From: a virus
Strand: one strand, 5' to 3'
DNA length: 20,284 nucleotides
IMG/VR virus record: IMGVR_UViG_3300047564_003952
Coordinates: 1 to 20,284 of that record
Both the position numbers and the translations under genes were made by a program. The stretch's first letter is position 1, and every line of letters begins with the position of its first letter. Below the pieces are notes generated by a model. It saw only the letters and a program-made list of their open reading frames with translations. It had not been told where the DNA came from and made no database searches. Positions 1 to 7,900 of this stretch are shown here, piece after piece.

Positions 1-350
1 TTACTAACCCATTAATGATTGAAAAATTTCCTATAAGCAATAGTGGAATAGTTGTAGATAATGGAAGATTTCAATTAATAACAAAAAATGATAAACTTTG
101 GGATGTCCATCAAGATACTACAAATTGGGCGTCGGTTGTTTATTTAACACCCAACGCTCCCAAAGATTGTGGAACTTCTTTTTATGAAAAAATTTCTGAG
201 ACTAAAAGTTTTATGAGTATAGAAAATATTTTCAATAGATGTATCATTTACAAATCAAAAATCCCCCACAAATCAACCAATCACTTTGGAAGTGACTATA
301 TTGATGGGAGATTAACTCAAACTTTTTTCTTTAATTTGAAGGACGAATAG
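1..350 (+). CDS. 2OG-Fe(II) oxygenase-like protein (DUF6445-like), 5' end cut by window edge
   Basis: The reading frame is open to the left edge (codons from base 3 on), so the ATG at 15 is probably internal and this is the C-terminal half of a longer protein. Numbered from that ATG, the visible 111 residues hold an HxD motif (H32, D34, in VHQDTTNWASVVYL), a later histidine (H85, in PHKSTNHFG) and an arginine (R99, in GRLTQTFFF). This is the layout of the iron ligands and 2-oxoglutarate-binding Arg of the double-stranded beta-helix oxygenases, and the wording resembles DUF6445-type proteins. Such oxygenases are common in cyanophages; their substrates are mostly unknown. It is the only plus-strand gene seen. 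It converges on the tail chaperone gene and overlaps its end by 20 bp. The family assignment is fairly sure and the substrate is not known. Confidence 0.72.
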   Translation, partial: TNPLMIEKFPISNSGIVVDNGRFQLITKNDKLWDVHQDTTNWASVVYLTPNAPKDCGTSFYEKISETKSFMSIENIFNRCIIYKSKIPHKSTNHFGSDYIDGRLTQTFFFNLKDE

Positions 351-729
351 GCCAGTCTACGTTTGTGACACCACTAGGATGTTCACGAGTGTCACATAAT
401 ATTGGATTAGAATCTTTTGGCAAATCTCTCAATTTTTGTCTATATTCTGCCCAAGGAATTTTTACTGAATCTGGTATATCTGGAGTTTGAGACCAATCAC
501 TGTGATACAAAAGAATATTTCTATATTCCTTTAATCTTTTCATTGGTTCTTGTTCCACCAATATAGGATATATTTCAAGAACTTCTTCTAGTGTTGGTTT
601 TGATTGCTTTTCATCGTGCCATTCTATTGTATTATAATCATCTTCTAAAGACCCTGTTCCTATAGAAACTACCCATTCTGCTCCTGGTCTAAGAGATTTT
701 AATATACAAGTAATATTAGGTGTATTCAT
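331..729 (-). CDS. phage tail-fibre assembly chaperone-like protein (Phage_tail_APC type)
   Basis: This 132-aa soluble protein has a central block (about residues 64-103) with RLKEYRNILLYHSDW, a Pro/Asp-rich turn, then WAEYRQKLRDLP. This is the signature of the small tail-assembly chaperones often found directly after tail-fibre genes (R..RN.LL..SDW ... W..YR..LRDLP). By analogy it would help the preceding fibre fold or trimerise and would not be a major virion part. Its ATG overlaps the stop of the 579-aa fibre gene by one base (TAATG), so it is probably translated by coupling, and no promoter is visible in front of it. The N-terminal 60 residues are acidic and not recognisable. Its 3' end runs 20 bp into the opposing oxygenase gene. 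Confidence 0.75.
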   Translation of the reverse strand: MNTPNITCILKSLRPGAEWVVSIGTGSLEDDYNTIEWHDEKQSKPTLEEVLEIYPILVEQEPMKRLKEYRNILLYHSDWSQTPDIPDSVKIPWAEYRQKLRDLPKDSNPILCDTREHPSGVTNVDWPIRPSN

Positions 730-2468
730 TATGCGATAATTTCTGTGACAACTATGCGAGCATCAGATTGAATTGAATCGTCAAGTTTATTTAGATAGAA
801 AACTTCACTATAACTTCCAGAACCATATTTCGCAAATTGAGTTTTGTATGTTGTTGCGCCTGTAGTTGCGGGAGAATCCAAATAAGTACCAGAGGCAAGA
901 CACGCATCTCCATTAGGTTGTCCAGTGTTTACAAAAATTACTGGATTCCAAGAAGCAAGAACAGTACTTCCGCGTAATAATCTTATGGCACCCCTAATTG
1001 AATTATTTGATTGCCCCAACGCTTCATGAGTCCAAGTAACTAATATTTTATTGCTACTAGATGTTGGGGTAATTGTTACCGATAGATTAGTATCCGCAAA
1101 AGTTCCTGATGTAGTAGACCTTTGAGTCGCATCTGAACCTTGTACAACCTGAACAATACCAGTTCTACCTTGTATTCCTTGAGCACCAGTGTTTCCAGTG
1201 GTTCCTTGAGTACCTGTAGCACCTTGTGTGCCACTAATACCTTGAGTACCCTGTGCTCCAGTCGCACCCTGAGCACCTGTAGTTCCTTGAGTACCTGTAG
1301 TTCCCTGAATACCAGTAGCACCTTGTGTTCCTGTTGTACCTTGAGTACCTTGAATCCCCTGAGTACCCTGTGTTCCTTGAGTACCTAATGTTCCTTGAAT
1401 ACCTTGAATACCTTGAGTACCTTGAATGCCTTGAATGCCTTGAGTACCCTGAGTTCCCTGAGTACCTAATGCTCCTTGAGTACCTTGTGGTCCAGCAGAT
1501 GTGAAGGTAATAATATCAACAATATCACCAGCAACCAGAGGGTCTTGTAGAACAACTGAAGTTCCATTGGTTGCCGTATATTCTGCACCAGTTAAGTGAG
1601 CACCATTCACATAAACATCAATATTACCTACAGCATAAGTTACACTGAATGTTGTCTGACCTGCTGTTGCGGTGAAGTTATTATTAACTCTATCAAAACT
1701 AAATCCTTGAATACCCTGAAGTCCTTGAGTACCAGTGGTTCCTTGAGTACCTTGAGTGCCTTGAATTCCCTGAGTGCCCTGAATACCTTGAGCACCTTGA
1801 GTTCCTTGAATACCCTGAATACCTTGGATTCCTTGAGCACCAGTATCACCCTTATCACCAGTTCTAGCAAAGGTAATGATAATGTCAGTATCTGAGAATG
1901 TTGTTACACTACCAGAAACATAAGAACATAAAACATCATACCAACCACCATTATCAACTAACGATGAAATAGTATAGAGTGCAAAATTTGCAGTATTATT
2001 TTTGTTTGAGATTCTAAAATGACCCTTGATTGTAGAGGTAGAATCATCAATTGTCTGTAAGAAATTATCAATGTTTGTATTACTATCATCAGTATCGTCA
2101 ATATAAAGACGAGTTGCTGATGTAATGTTTACATTATTGAGTCTTAAATTGCCAACTCCAGGATCTGAACTTGTTGTTGAAGGATCAAAGGTATAGTCAA
2201 AAGTAGCACCACCAAAGTTACCCGTGGTTCCTTGAATACCTTGAATACCCTGAGTACCTTGTGTTCCTTGTGGTCCTTGTATACCTTGAATACCTTGAAC
2301 ACCCTGAGTTCCCTGAACACCTTGAGTTCCCTGAACACCTTGAACACCTTGTGCTCCAGGGTCTGGTATTCTTTTCCAGGATGATCCATTCCACTGCCAT
2401 CTGTTACTATTAGCAACGTAGATATCATTTAAACTGGGATTTGCTGGAAAATCTAGTGATGTAGGCAT
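729..2468 (-). CDS. collagen-like tail fibre protein (579 aa)
   Basis: The short N-terminal segment (1-37, with WQWNGSSWKRIP) is of a type seen at the start of cyanophage fibre proteins. Three Gly-X-Y blocks follow, at about residues 38-84, 204-255 and 326-437, dominated by GIQ, GTQ and GVQ triplets. Between them are two globular segments: 85-203, a beta-rich domain, and 256-325, with FSVTYAVGNIDVYVNG, a motif common in phage fibres. The C-terminal domain (about 438-579) has no Gly-X-Y and is probably the folding or receptor-binding head. Proteins of this build form trimeric fibres in phage tails. The gene has its own late box just upstream and is followed by a coupled chaperone gene, which supports a fibre role. 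The triplets contain almost no proline, so triple-helix stability would not come from hydroxyproline. The receptor is unknown. Confidence 0.82.
   Translation of the reverse strand: MPTSLDFPANPSLNDIYVANSNRWQWNGSSWKRIPDPGAQGVQGVQGTQGVQGTQGVQGIQGIQGPQGTQGTQGIQGIQGTTGNFGGATFDYTFDPSTTSSDPGVGNLRLNNVNITSATRLYIDDTDDSNTNIDNFLQTIDDSTSTIKGHFRISNKNNTANFALYTISSLVDNGGWYDVLCSYVSGSVTTFSDTDIIITFARTGDKGDTGAQGIQGIQGIQGTQGAQGIQGTQGIQGTQGTQGTTGTQGLQGIQGFSFDRVNNNFTATAGQTTFSVTYAVGNIDVYVNGAHLTGAEYTATNGTSVVLQDPLVAGDIVDIITFTSAGPQGTQGALGTQGTQGTQGIQGIQGTQGIQGIQGTLGTQGTQGTQGIQGTQGTTGTQGATGIQGTTGTQGTTGAQGATGAQGTQGISGTQGATGTQGTTGNTGAQGIQGRTGIVQVVQGSDATQRSTTSGTFADTNLSVTITPTSSSNKILVTWTHEALGQSNNSIRGAIRLLRGSTVLASWNPVIFVNTGQPNGDACLASGTYLDSPATTGATTYKTQFAKYGSGSYSEVFYLNKLDDSIQSDARIVVTEIIA
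1158..1493 (-). repeat. collagen-like Gly-X-Y repeat block 3 of the 579-aa fibre
   Basis: About 37 tandem 9-base units encode Gly-X-Gln or Gly-X-Gly type triplets (GTQ, GIQ, GTT, GAT, GAQ). The units are near-identical in DNA and could slip or recombine with the other blocks in this gene and in the 630-aa fibre gene. Confidence 0.85.
1704..1859 (-). repeat. collagen-like Gly-X-Y repeat block 2 of the 579-aa fibre
   Basis: This is a tandem Gly-X-Y block of about 17 triplets, starting GDKGDTGAQG and then mostly GIQ and GTQ. It separates the two globular segments of the fibre. Confidence 0.82.
2217..2357 (-). repeat. collagen-like Gly-X-Y repeat block 1 of the 579-aa fibre
   Basis: This tandem block of about 16 triplets, rich in GVQ, GTQ and GIQ, directly follows the N-terminal segment of the fibre. 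Confidence 0.82.
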
Positions 2469-2482
2469 TATGAGTTTTTAGT

Positions 2483-2490
2483 TATTTATT
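2483..2490 (-). promoter_or_regulatory. T4-type late promoter box for the 579-aa fibre gene
   Basis: The minus strand reads AATAAATA and ends 14 bases before the fibre ATG. By T4 spacing the transcript would start near 2477. The box overlaps the TAA stop of the upstream small gene (2486-2488). No sigma70 -35 element is seen. Confidence 0.65.
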
Positions 2491-2758
2491 GTGGTTTAGG
2501 ACCCAACAATTGTTCATCCCAAATTTCTTTAAGTTCTGATGTAACTTCCTCAACCGTTGTTCCAGTGATTTCTGCTTCAGTAACAATATTAGTTACGTCT
2601 CTAAGTGCTTGTTTTTTAATTTTGATTTCTTCAGTATCAGTCCCCAATTCAAGTGCTTTTACAAAATCCACATCTAGTTTTTCTAGAAGTGGTTTTCTCA
2701 CCATTCTCATCTTATCTTTTTGAATTTCTTTTGCTTTGTCTAGATTAATCTTGATCAT
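2486..2758 (-). CDS. small conserved phage tail-region protein (90 aa)
   Basis: The start is taken at the ATG at 2758, not the in-frame ATG at 2779, because an AAAGGAG Shine-Dalgarno lies 8 bases upstream and the ATG overlaps the previous stop (ATGA). The 90-residue product begins MIKINLDKAKEIQKD, is highly charged and probably mostly helical. It contains KPLLEKLDVDFVKALE and, further on, KKQALRDV. Proteins of this pattern occur next to fibre genes in many tailed phages, commonly paired with a partner like the gene just upstream. The role is not established; a tail-fibre assembly function is an inference from the neighbourhood. It lies between two collagen-like fibre genes. Confidence 0.7.
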   Translation of the reverse strand: MIKINLDKAKEIQKDKMRMVRKPLLEKLDVDFVKALELGTDTEEIKIKKQALRDVTNIVTEAEITGTTVEEVTSELKEIWDEQLLGPKPQ

Positions 2759-3018
2759 TTCTTGTACTCCTTTTCCCAATCTTCGTAATCCATTCCATAA
2801 CCTGTTGGTTCTCCAAGTGCTTCTACATCAAGTTCCCAAGCATTAAAGAATGTATGATCGTTTGATACTTCTTCTTCGTTTACAATCCAAAATGGTTGTC
2901 CTGTTGGAGTGTCTTTGAGAGCAATTTCGGTGACTGTATAGGTTTCTAATGCTTCTGGTGTTGGGTAACCTATTGCTACTCCACCAGAGTCATTATACAT
3001 AAGAATTAATTGAGACAT
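2755..3018 (-). CDS. small conserved phage tail-region protein (87 aa)
   Basis: This acidic 87-residue protein contains ALKDTPTGQPFWIVNEEE and, after it, a DHTFFNAWELD segment. The pattern (P.G.P..IV ... D.TF..AW..D) recurs in small proteins encoded beside tail-fibre genes in phages, usually in front of a partner like the 90-aa gene that follows here with a 4-base ATGA overlap. No membrane segment or signal peptide is seen. There is no convincing Shine-Dalgarno before the ATG, but a late box lies 13 bp further upstream. The biochemical function is unknown; involvement in fibre attachment or assembly is inferred from position only. Confidence 0.68.
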   Translation of the reverse strand: MSQLILMYNDSGGVAIGYPTPEALETYTVTEIALKDTPTGQPFWIVNEEEVSNDHTFFNAWELDVEALGEPTGYGMDYEDWEKEYKK

Positions 3019-3036
3019 AGTATGATATTTTTTGAA

Positions 3037-3044
3037 TATTTATT
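3037..3044 (-). promoter_or_regulatory. T4-type late promoter box for the two small tail genes
   Basis: The minus strand reads AATAAATA, with a predicted transcript start near 3031, 12 bases before the ATG of the 87-aa gene. It lies 3 bp beyond the stop of the 630-aa fibre gene. Confidence 0.62.
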
Positions 3045-3047
3045 AAA

Positions 3048-4940
3048 TTATCTAAAAATTGCGGCACAAATAATACTTTCATCTCTTGCGCTATAATAAA
3101 TTCCTGGATTAGCAATGTATGTTTGAAATCTATGTGAAGTAGAAGAATTACTAATAATAACACTCATTGAACTTACACTACCTTGATCGTTTATTTTTCC
3201 ATGCGCAACTCCATAATTTGCATCAGGTAAAGAATTACTAAAATTAAGCGTATAATCCCCTCCACCATTTTTTGTGATAGAAGATACATTACCACTACCA
3301 CGAGTGGTAGGTGTATTGCCATTAAAATTAATCCAAACACGGCATCCATATGCCGTTGCTACTGACCCATATCCTGAGTTAAATTGAAAATTTCCATTGT
3401 TTGCTGCTAATACATTCCAAGAACCAGACGTAGTTAAAAATCCTTGGTTGGCAGCAGAATCTGAGTACCACCATCCACGAGAAGTTCCATCAGCAGTTTG
3501 TAGTTTTATTGAACTTGAACCATTACTTCTAGATCTTGAAAACCATCCATACGTTGTATCTTCATAAAATTGTGCGCCACTTGAGTTATAAAGACCTGTG
3601 CCACCTCCAAGACGAATCCAGTTGTCGTGAACAATGTATCCGTTAGCATCTGTTCTTAAAACAACGTTTGCCCCACTTGTTCCTGAAGAATATCCATTTA
3701 AAGTAGATGCATTTGTAGTTGTTAATCCACCAGCACCTTGAGTCCCTGTGGCACCCTGTGCTCCTGTTGATCCTGTAGTCCCTTGAGAACCAGTAGCACC
3801 TTGAGCACCAGTAGTACCTTGAGTTCCTGTTGTACCTTGTGTACCGGTAATACCTTGTGCTCCAGTTGTTCCTTGACTACCTAAAGTCCCATTGAATCCT
3901 TGAGCACCCTGAACTCCCTGAATACCTTGAACACCCTGAATACCTTGAACACCCTGTAGAGCAGCGGTAGAAATTGTTTCCCACCTCACCCCAGTTCCAG
4001 TTGAAAGAAGAACTGATGTTGCAGCACCTACTTGATTATTAATATCATAAAGACCACCAGTAATTCTGGTATTACTAAGTGTAGAAACACCAGATACATT
4101 CAATTGTGAAGTACTTACTGTCGTATCAGTAACTTGCATACCACCAGCAGCAAGTCTAACTCCATTAGCGATTTGAGTTTTTCCAATACCAACACCATAA
4201 TTAAATATCCAGGCATCAGTGCTTAATCCGGTAAAGCTACCAGACTTAAACCACATCAACTGTTTATAAGTATCTGGTGTAAGTTCTCCACCAGAATTCA
4301 TACTAATGAGTGGGGTTCCTTCAGTTGATGCAATTGCAACACCACCACTACTTGCGGAGATATCAGTAGAAACATCTTGATTTAATATATTTGTCGTATA
4401 TCCAACTACAATATCTTTATCAGTAACTTTAAGTTCATTAACAGCAAAGAATGCCGTAGTACCACCGATTGTTATATTGCCTGCAACATAAAGATTAGAA
4501 CCATCAAAAGTTAGGTTATTAGAACCCGCAGGATTATTTGACGCATTTTTATAAACAATCTGATTTGCAGAACCTGCTACGGGACCAGTAATACCCTGAG
4601 TTCCTTGTACACCCTGAACTCCCTGAATACCTTGGGTTCCTTGAACACCCTGGACACCTTGTAAAGCAGCAGTCGCAATAGGAATCCAACTGACTCCAAT
4701 ACCAGTTGAGATTAAAACAGAAGTCGCAGCGCCAACATTATTATTTACATCATATAAAGGACCAGACAATTTAAGTGCTGGAATTGTTGAGATGCCAGTC
4801 TGGTCAGTGACCGTTACACTTTTTGCTTCAATTCCACTAGAATGAATCCTGGTGTCACCAACCTGATATCCAGAGGTCGTAATAGTTACGGCACTACCTA
4901 CATTTATACCGTTCTTGACTCTAAAATTCTGATCCGCCAC
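3048..4940 (-). CDS. collagen-like tail fibre protein (630 aa)
   Basis: The start is GTG at 4940, with GGGGGA about 10 bases upstream. The N-terminal region (1-94) has GVSTL-type strand repeats like those of the giant neighbour. Gly-X-Y blocks lie at about 95-120 and 330-405. Between them, residues about 156-275 form a module also present in the 2815-aa protein (GGTTAFF..., LNQDVSTD, TYKQLMW, TDAW.FNY). Segments 60-101 and 296-336 are near copies of each other (G-LYD-NN-VGAATSVL). The C-terminal domain (about 410-630) includes YGCRVWINFNG, RGSGNVSSITKNGGGDYTLN and LPDANYGV, a well-known C-terminal pattern of phage tail fibres that probably forms the receptor-facing tip. It is a trimeric fibre by analogy; host specificity cannot be read from the sequence. 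Confidence 0.84.
   Translation of the reverse strand: MADQNFRVKNGINVGSAVTITTSGYQVGDTRIHSSGIEAKSVTVTDQTGISTIPALKLSGPLYDVNNNVGAATSVLISTGIGVSWIPIATAALQGVQGVQGTQGIQGVQGVQGTQGITGPVAGSANQIVYKNASNNPAGSNNLTFDGSNLYVAGNITIGGTTAFFAVNELKVTDKDIVVGYTTNILNQDVSTDISASSGGVAIASTEGTPLISMNSGGELTPDTYKQLMWFKSGSFTGLSTDAWIFNYGVGIGKTQIANGVRLAAGGMQVTDTTVSTSQLNVSGVSTLSNTRITGGLYDINNQVGAATSVLLSTGTGVRWETISTAALQGVQGIQGVQGIQGVQGAQGFNGTLGSQGTTGAQGITGTQGTTGTQGTTGAQGATGSQGTTGSTGAQGATGTQGAGGLTTTNASTLNGYSSGTSGANVVLRTDANGYIVHDNWIRLGGGTGLYNSSGAQFYEDTTYGWFSRSRSNGSSSIKLQTADGTSRGWWYSDSAANQGFLTTSGSWNVLAANNGNFQFNSGYGSVATAYGCRVWINFNGNTPTTRGSGNVSSITKNGGGDYTLNFSNSLPDANYGVAHGKINDQGSVSSMSVIISNSSTSHRFQTYIANPGIYYSARDESIICAAIFR
3726..3953 (-). 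repeat. collagen-like Gly-X-Y block 2 of the 630-aa fibre
   Basis: About 25 tandem triplets (GVQ, GIQ, GTT, GTQ, GAQ, GAT) lie just before the C-terminal fibre domain. Confidence 0.82.
4581..4658 (-). repeat. collagen-like Gly-X-Y block 1 of the 630-aa fibre
   Basis: This is a short block of about 8 to 9 triplets beginning GVQGVQGTQG. It precedes the module shared with the 2815-aa protein. Confidence 0.78.
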
Positions 4941-4969
4941 AGGTTCACTTTCCCCCGTTGGTTTTTAGG

Positions 4970-4977
4970 TATTTATC
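4970..4977 (-). promoter_or_regulatory. T4-type late promoter box for the 630-aa fibre gene
   Basis: The minus strand reads GATAAATA, with a predicted start near 4964. The box overlaps the TGA stop of the giant gene (4976-4978). No -35 element is found 17 bp upstream. Confidence 0.68.
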
Positions 4978-7900
4978 AAACTTTGATACCATTAAATGTT
5001 ACCTTAAAGTTTGTAGAAGAAGCACTGGTTGGTGTTGCGAGTAATCTAATCTTTCCACCAGACACATCAACGTTGTAAGTAGAAACTCCGACATTATTAA
5101 AGATTGAACCATACTCTGTATGATAAGCAGTTGTGCCGTCGTGTAGAGCAATAATCTTCGTTGTGTGGAAGTTGGTTCCTTCAGTTGCCTGAATTGTGTA
5201 CTCTACAGAACGATATGTTGAAGTTGCTAGTGCGGAGTGAATACCTACTTGAGCAGTTGATGATGTTGTAAATGTTGTAGTTCCATAAGAAACATTGTTA
5301 TCAATTGAGAGATAACCATCAACTTGAAGCTTCTCATTCGGAATTGTGGTGCCTACGCCGACATTACCAGTTGTATGAATACCAGCACTTGTACCAATCC
5401 AATAGTTGATATAAGCACCAGAGTTCGCATCAACCCACTGACTGCTAGTGCCATCATCATAATAAACTTTCAGAATACCATAGGTACTATCCCACCAGAG
5501 GTCGCCATTCAAAGCGCCAGCAGGAGCACTTTCACTGATAGTTACGACAGAAGAACCACCATTTGCATCAACCCACTGAGCACTGTTTCCATCATTATAG
5601 TAAATCTTAAGATCGCCAACTGTGCTATCCCACCAGAGATTACCAGCAGCAGTTGAAATACCAGGCGATACCGTAGAGATTGAGACACTTGCACCACCAG
5701 AAGAAATATTACCAAAGTCAATAACTACAGTGCTACCATATCCAGTGATGCTCAGTCCAGTTCCAACAAAGTTGATATCGGTAAATCCAATACCAATTCT
5801 TGCTTCAGGTGTAATGACTCCAGAAAGAGGATTCGTTGCTGTTGAACCAATACCAATACCAGAAGTAAACTTAGTTCCATTCTGATAAAGATTGCCATTA
5901 AAGTTCAGGTCGCCTGCAACATCCAACTTATACTGTGGATTTGTGGTTCCAATTCCCAGCGACCCAGAAACATAACCACCACCAGTGACTTGAAGAGGTT
6001 GTGATGCGGTTCCTGTAGAAGTTCCAGAACCAATCAGAACAGGTCCGTTCGTGAATGTAGAAACCCCAGAAACATTTAATGTAGCGAAGTCATTAGGTGC
6101 AATGGCAATTGCTGCTTCAATCGTCGCAGTAGTAACAGAATCCAGAGAAACAATGTTCTGAAGTTCTCTGGCAGAACTAATGACCTGAGTTCCACTGATA
6201 TAAAGAGAACCAGATGTTACAATACCAGAAGAATTGATTGATTGTGCAGTTAAATCTGTAACTGTAGTAATACCAAGAGTTGAAATACCAGAAACTTGTA
6301 AGGTATTCGCTGTCGCAATTCCAAGACCACTAGACTTCAGAACTCCAAGAGTTGAGAAGATTGGTTCATCAGAAAGTGTAATTGTAGCAATGCTACCACC
6401 AGCATATCCACTAACAACGATATTGCTAGTTTCAACACTTCTAAAGTCAAGAGTTGTAATGCTGCCAGAAGTACCAACAACATTTCCTTGGTCTCTGACT
6501 TCAATACCATCCAGAGTACCAGCACCCGCTGCTGTTACAGGTTGCCAACTCCAACCACCAGCACCATCAGCAACAACAACATAATTTGTTAATCCAGCAG
6601 AATTATTAATATTATCATAAAGACCACCACGAATGCGAACATCACCAAGAACATCTAGGTCATATGCTGGATTTGTGGTTCCAATGCCGACCTGAGACAT
6701 TCTGTAAATGTCGTTACCAAGTCCAGCAGACCAACGAGAAGCAATAAATGGTTGATTGTTTTGATAGAGAAGACCGTTGAAGTTAATGTCTCCATTAACA
6801 TCTAAGAGATACTGAGGATTTGTAGAACCAATACCAAGGTTGGTTGAGATATAACCACCACCAGTAACTTGAAGTGGTTGATTAAAGCTTCCTGTTGAAG
6901 TTCCAGAACCGATTAGTACAGGTCCATTTGCAAAAGTAGAAACTCCAAGAGAATAGATATTACCATTGAAGACTGAAGAAGTTGTAACACCAGCAATATC
7001 CAGATTTCCAGTCAGTCTGGTATCAATATTATTGAAGGTAATGACTTGATAACCACCAGCATTATTAATCTGACCTACGCCAATGGTTCCCTGGAATGCA
7101 ACATTACCAGTGCTGTTGTAGATGTAGAAAGAATTAGTTCCGTCTGCTGCCTGAATATAACCGCTAGAAGGTCTGAATGAATTAGCAGTTACAATACCAG
7201 AAACAGTAACTCTTTCAGTTACAATATCAGCAAGAGTGCTGATGCCAGTTGAATTGATATTTGTTAGAGTGGCATTTGTGCTGTTTAGAGTTGGAATTGT
7301 ACCAACACCAGCAACATTCAGTTGAGTCAGAGTTCCAACAGAAGTCAGTGAAGAGTTGGTAACTCCACTACCTAATGTTGTAGAAGAAAGAACTTCTGTT
7401 CCATCAATCTTATAAACCTTTCCAGAAGCAAGGTCAAGATTCTCACTTGACTTCAGAGAATCACTAGAGTAGTTGTAGATAAAGGTCTTCAGAACATTTG
7501 CAGAACCAATACCAATTCCACCACCATCAAGAAGAAGATTGCTTCCGACTGTGGTTGCGATACCAACTCTGAGGTCAGCAAGTTCAATCGTGGAAGAATT
7601 AACAATAAATTGAGTACCATCTACATAAAGGTCTCCCTTGATTCTGACTGCACCAGTATCATCTCCGATTGCTGCTGGGTCAATAACAATGCTTGAAGGT
7701 CCAGTGATGGAATTATTGCTGATATTAATTCCGATGCTAGGAGAACCTGTAGAGAAGTTCTGAGCATAAACCGTACCCGTTACAGTAACACCAGTACCAA
7801 TAACCTCTAACTTCTTAGAATTATCAAAGTATAGACTTGCTCCACCATCTGCAGTAAAGGATGCTAGAACTTCAGTGCCTGCAGCATTCTGGAAGAAGTG

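Noticed and set aside
1076-1895. Open frames on both strands across the Gly-X-Y DNA
   Set aside because: They are by-products of the 9-base repeat: frame-shifted reading gives monotonous Leu/Val/Lys or Ser/Thr/Leu strings that do not look like real proteins.
1158-2357. CRISPR array
   Set aside because: The repeats are 9-base coding units without spacers and lie inside an intact reading frame.
2759-2779. Earlier in-frame ATG (2779) for the 90-aa gene
   Set aside because: The ATG at 2758 has a good AAAGGAG at 8 bases and a classic ATGA overlap. The extra seven residues would be read from the Shine-Dalgarno region itself.
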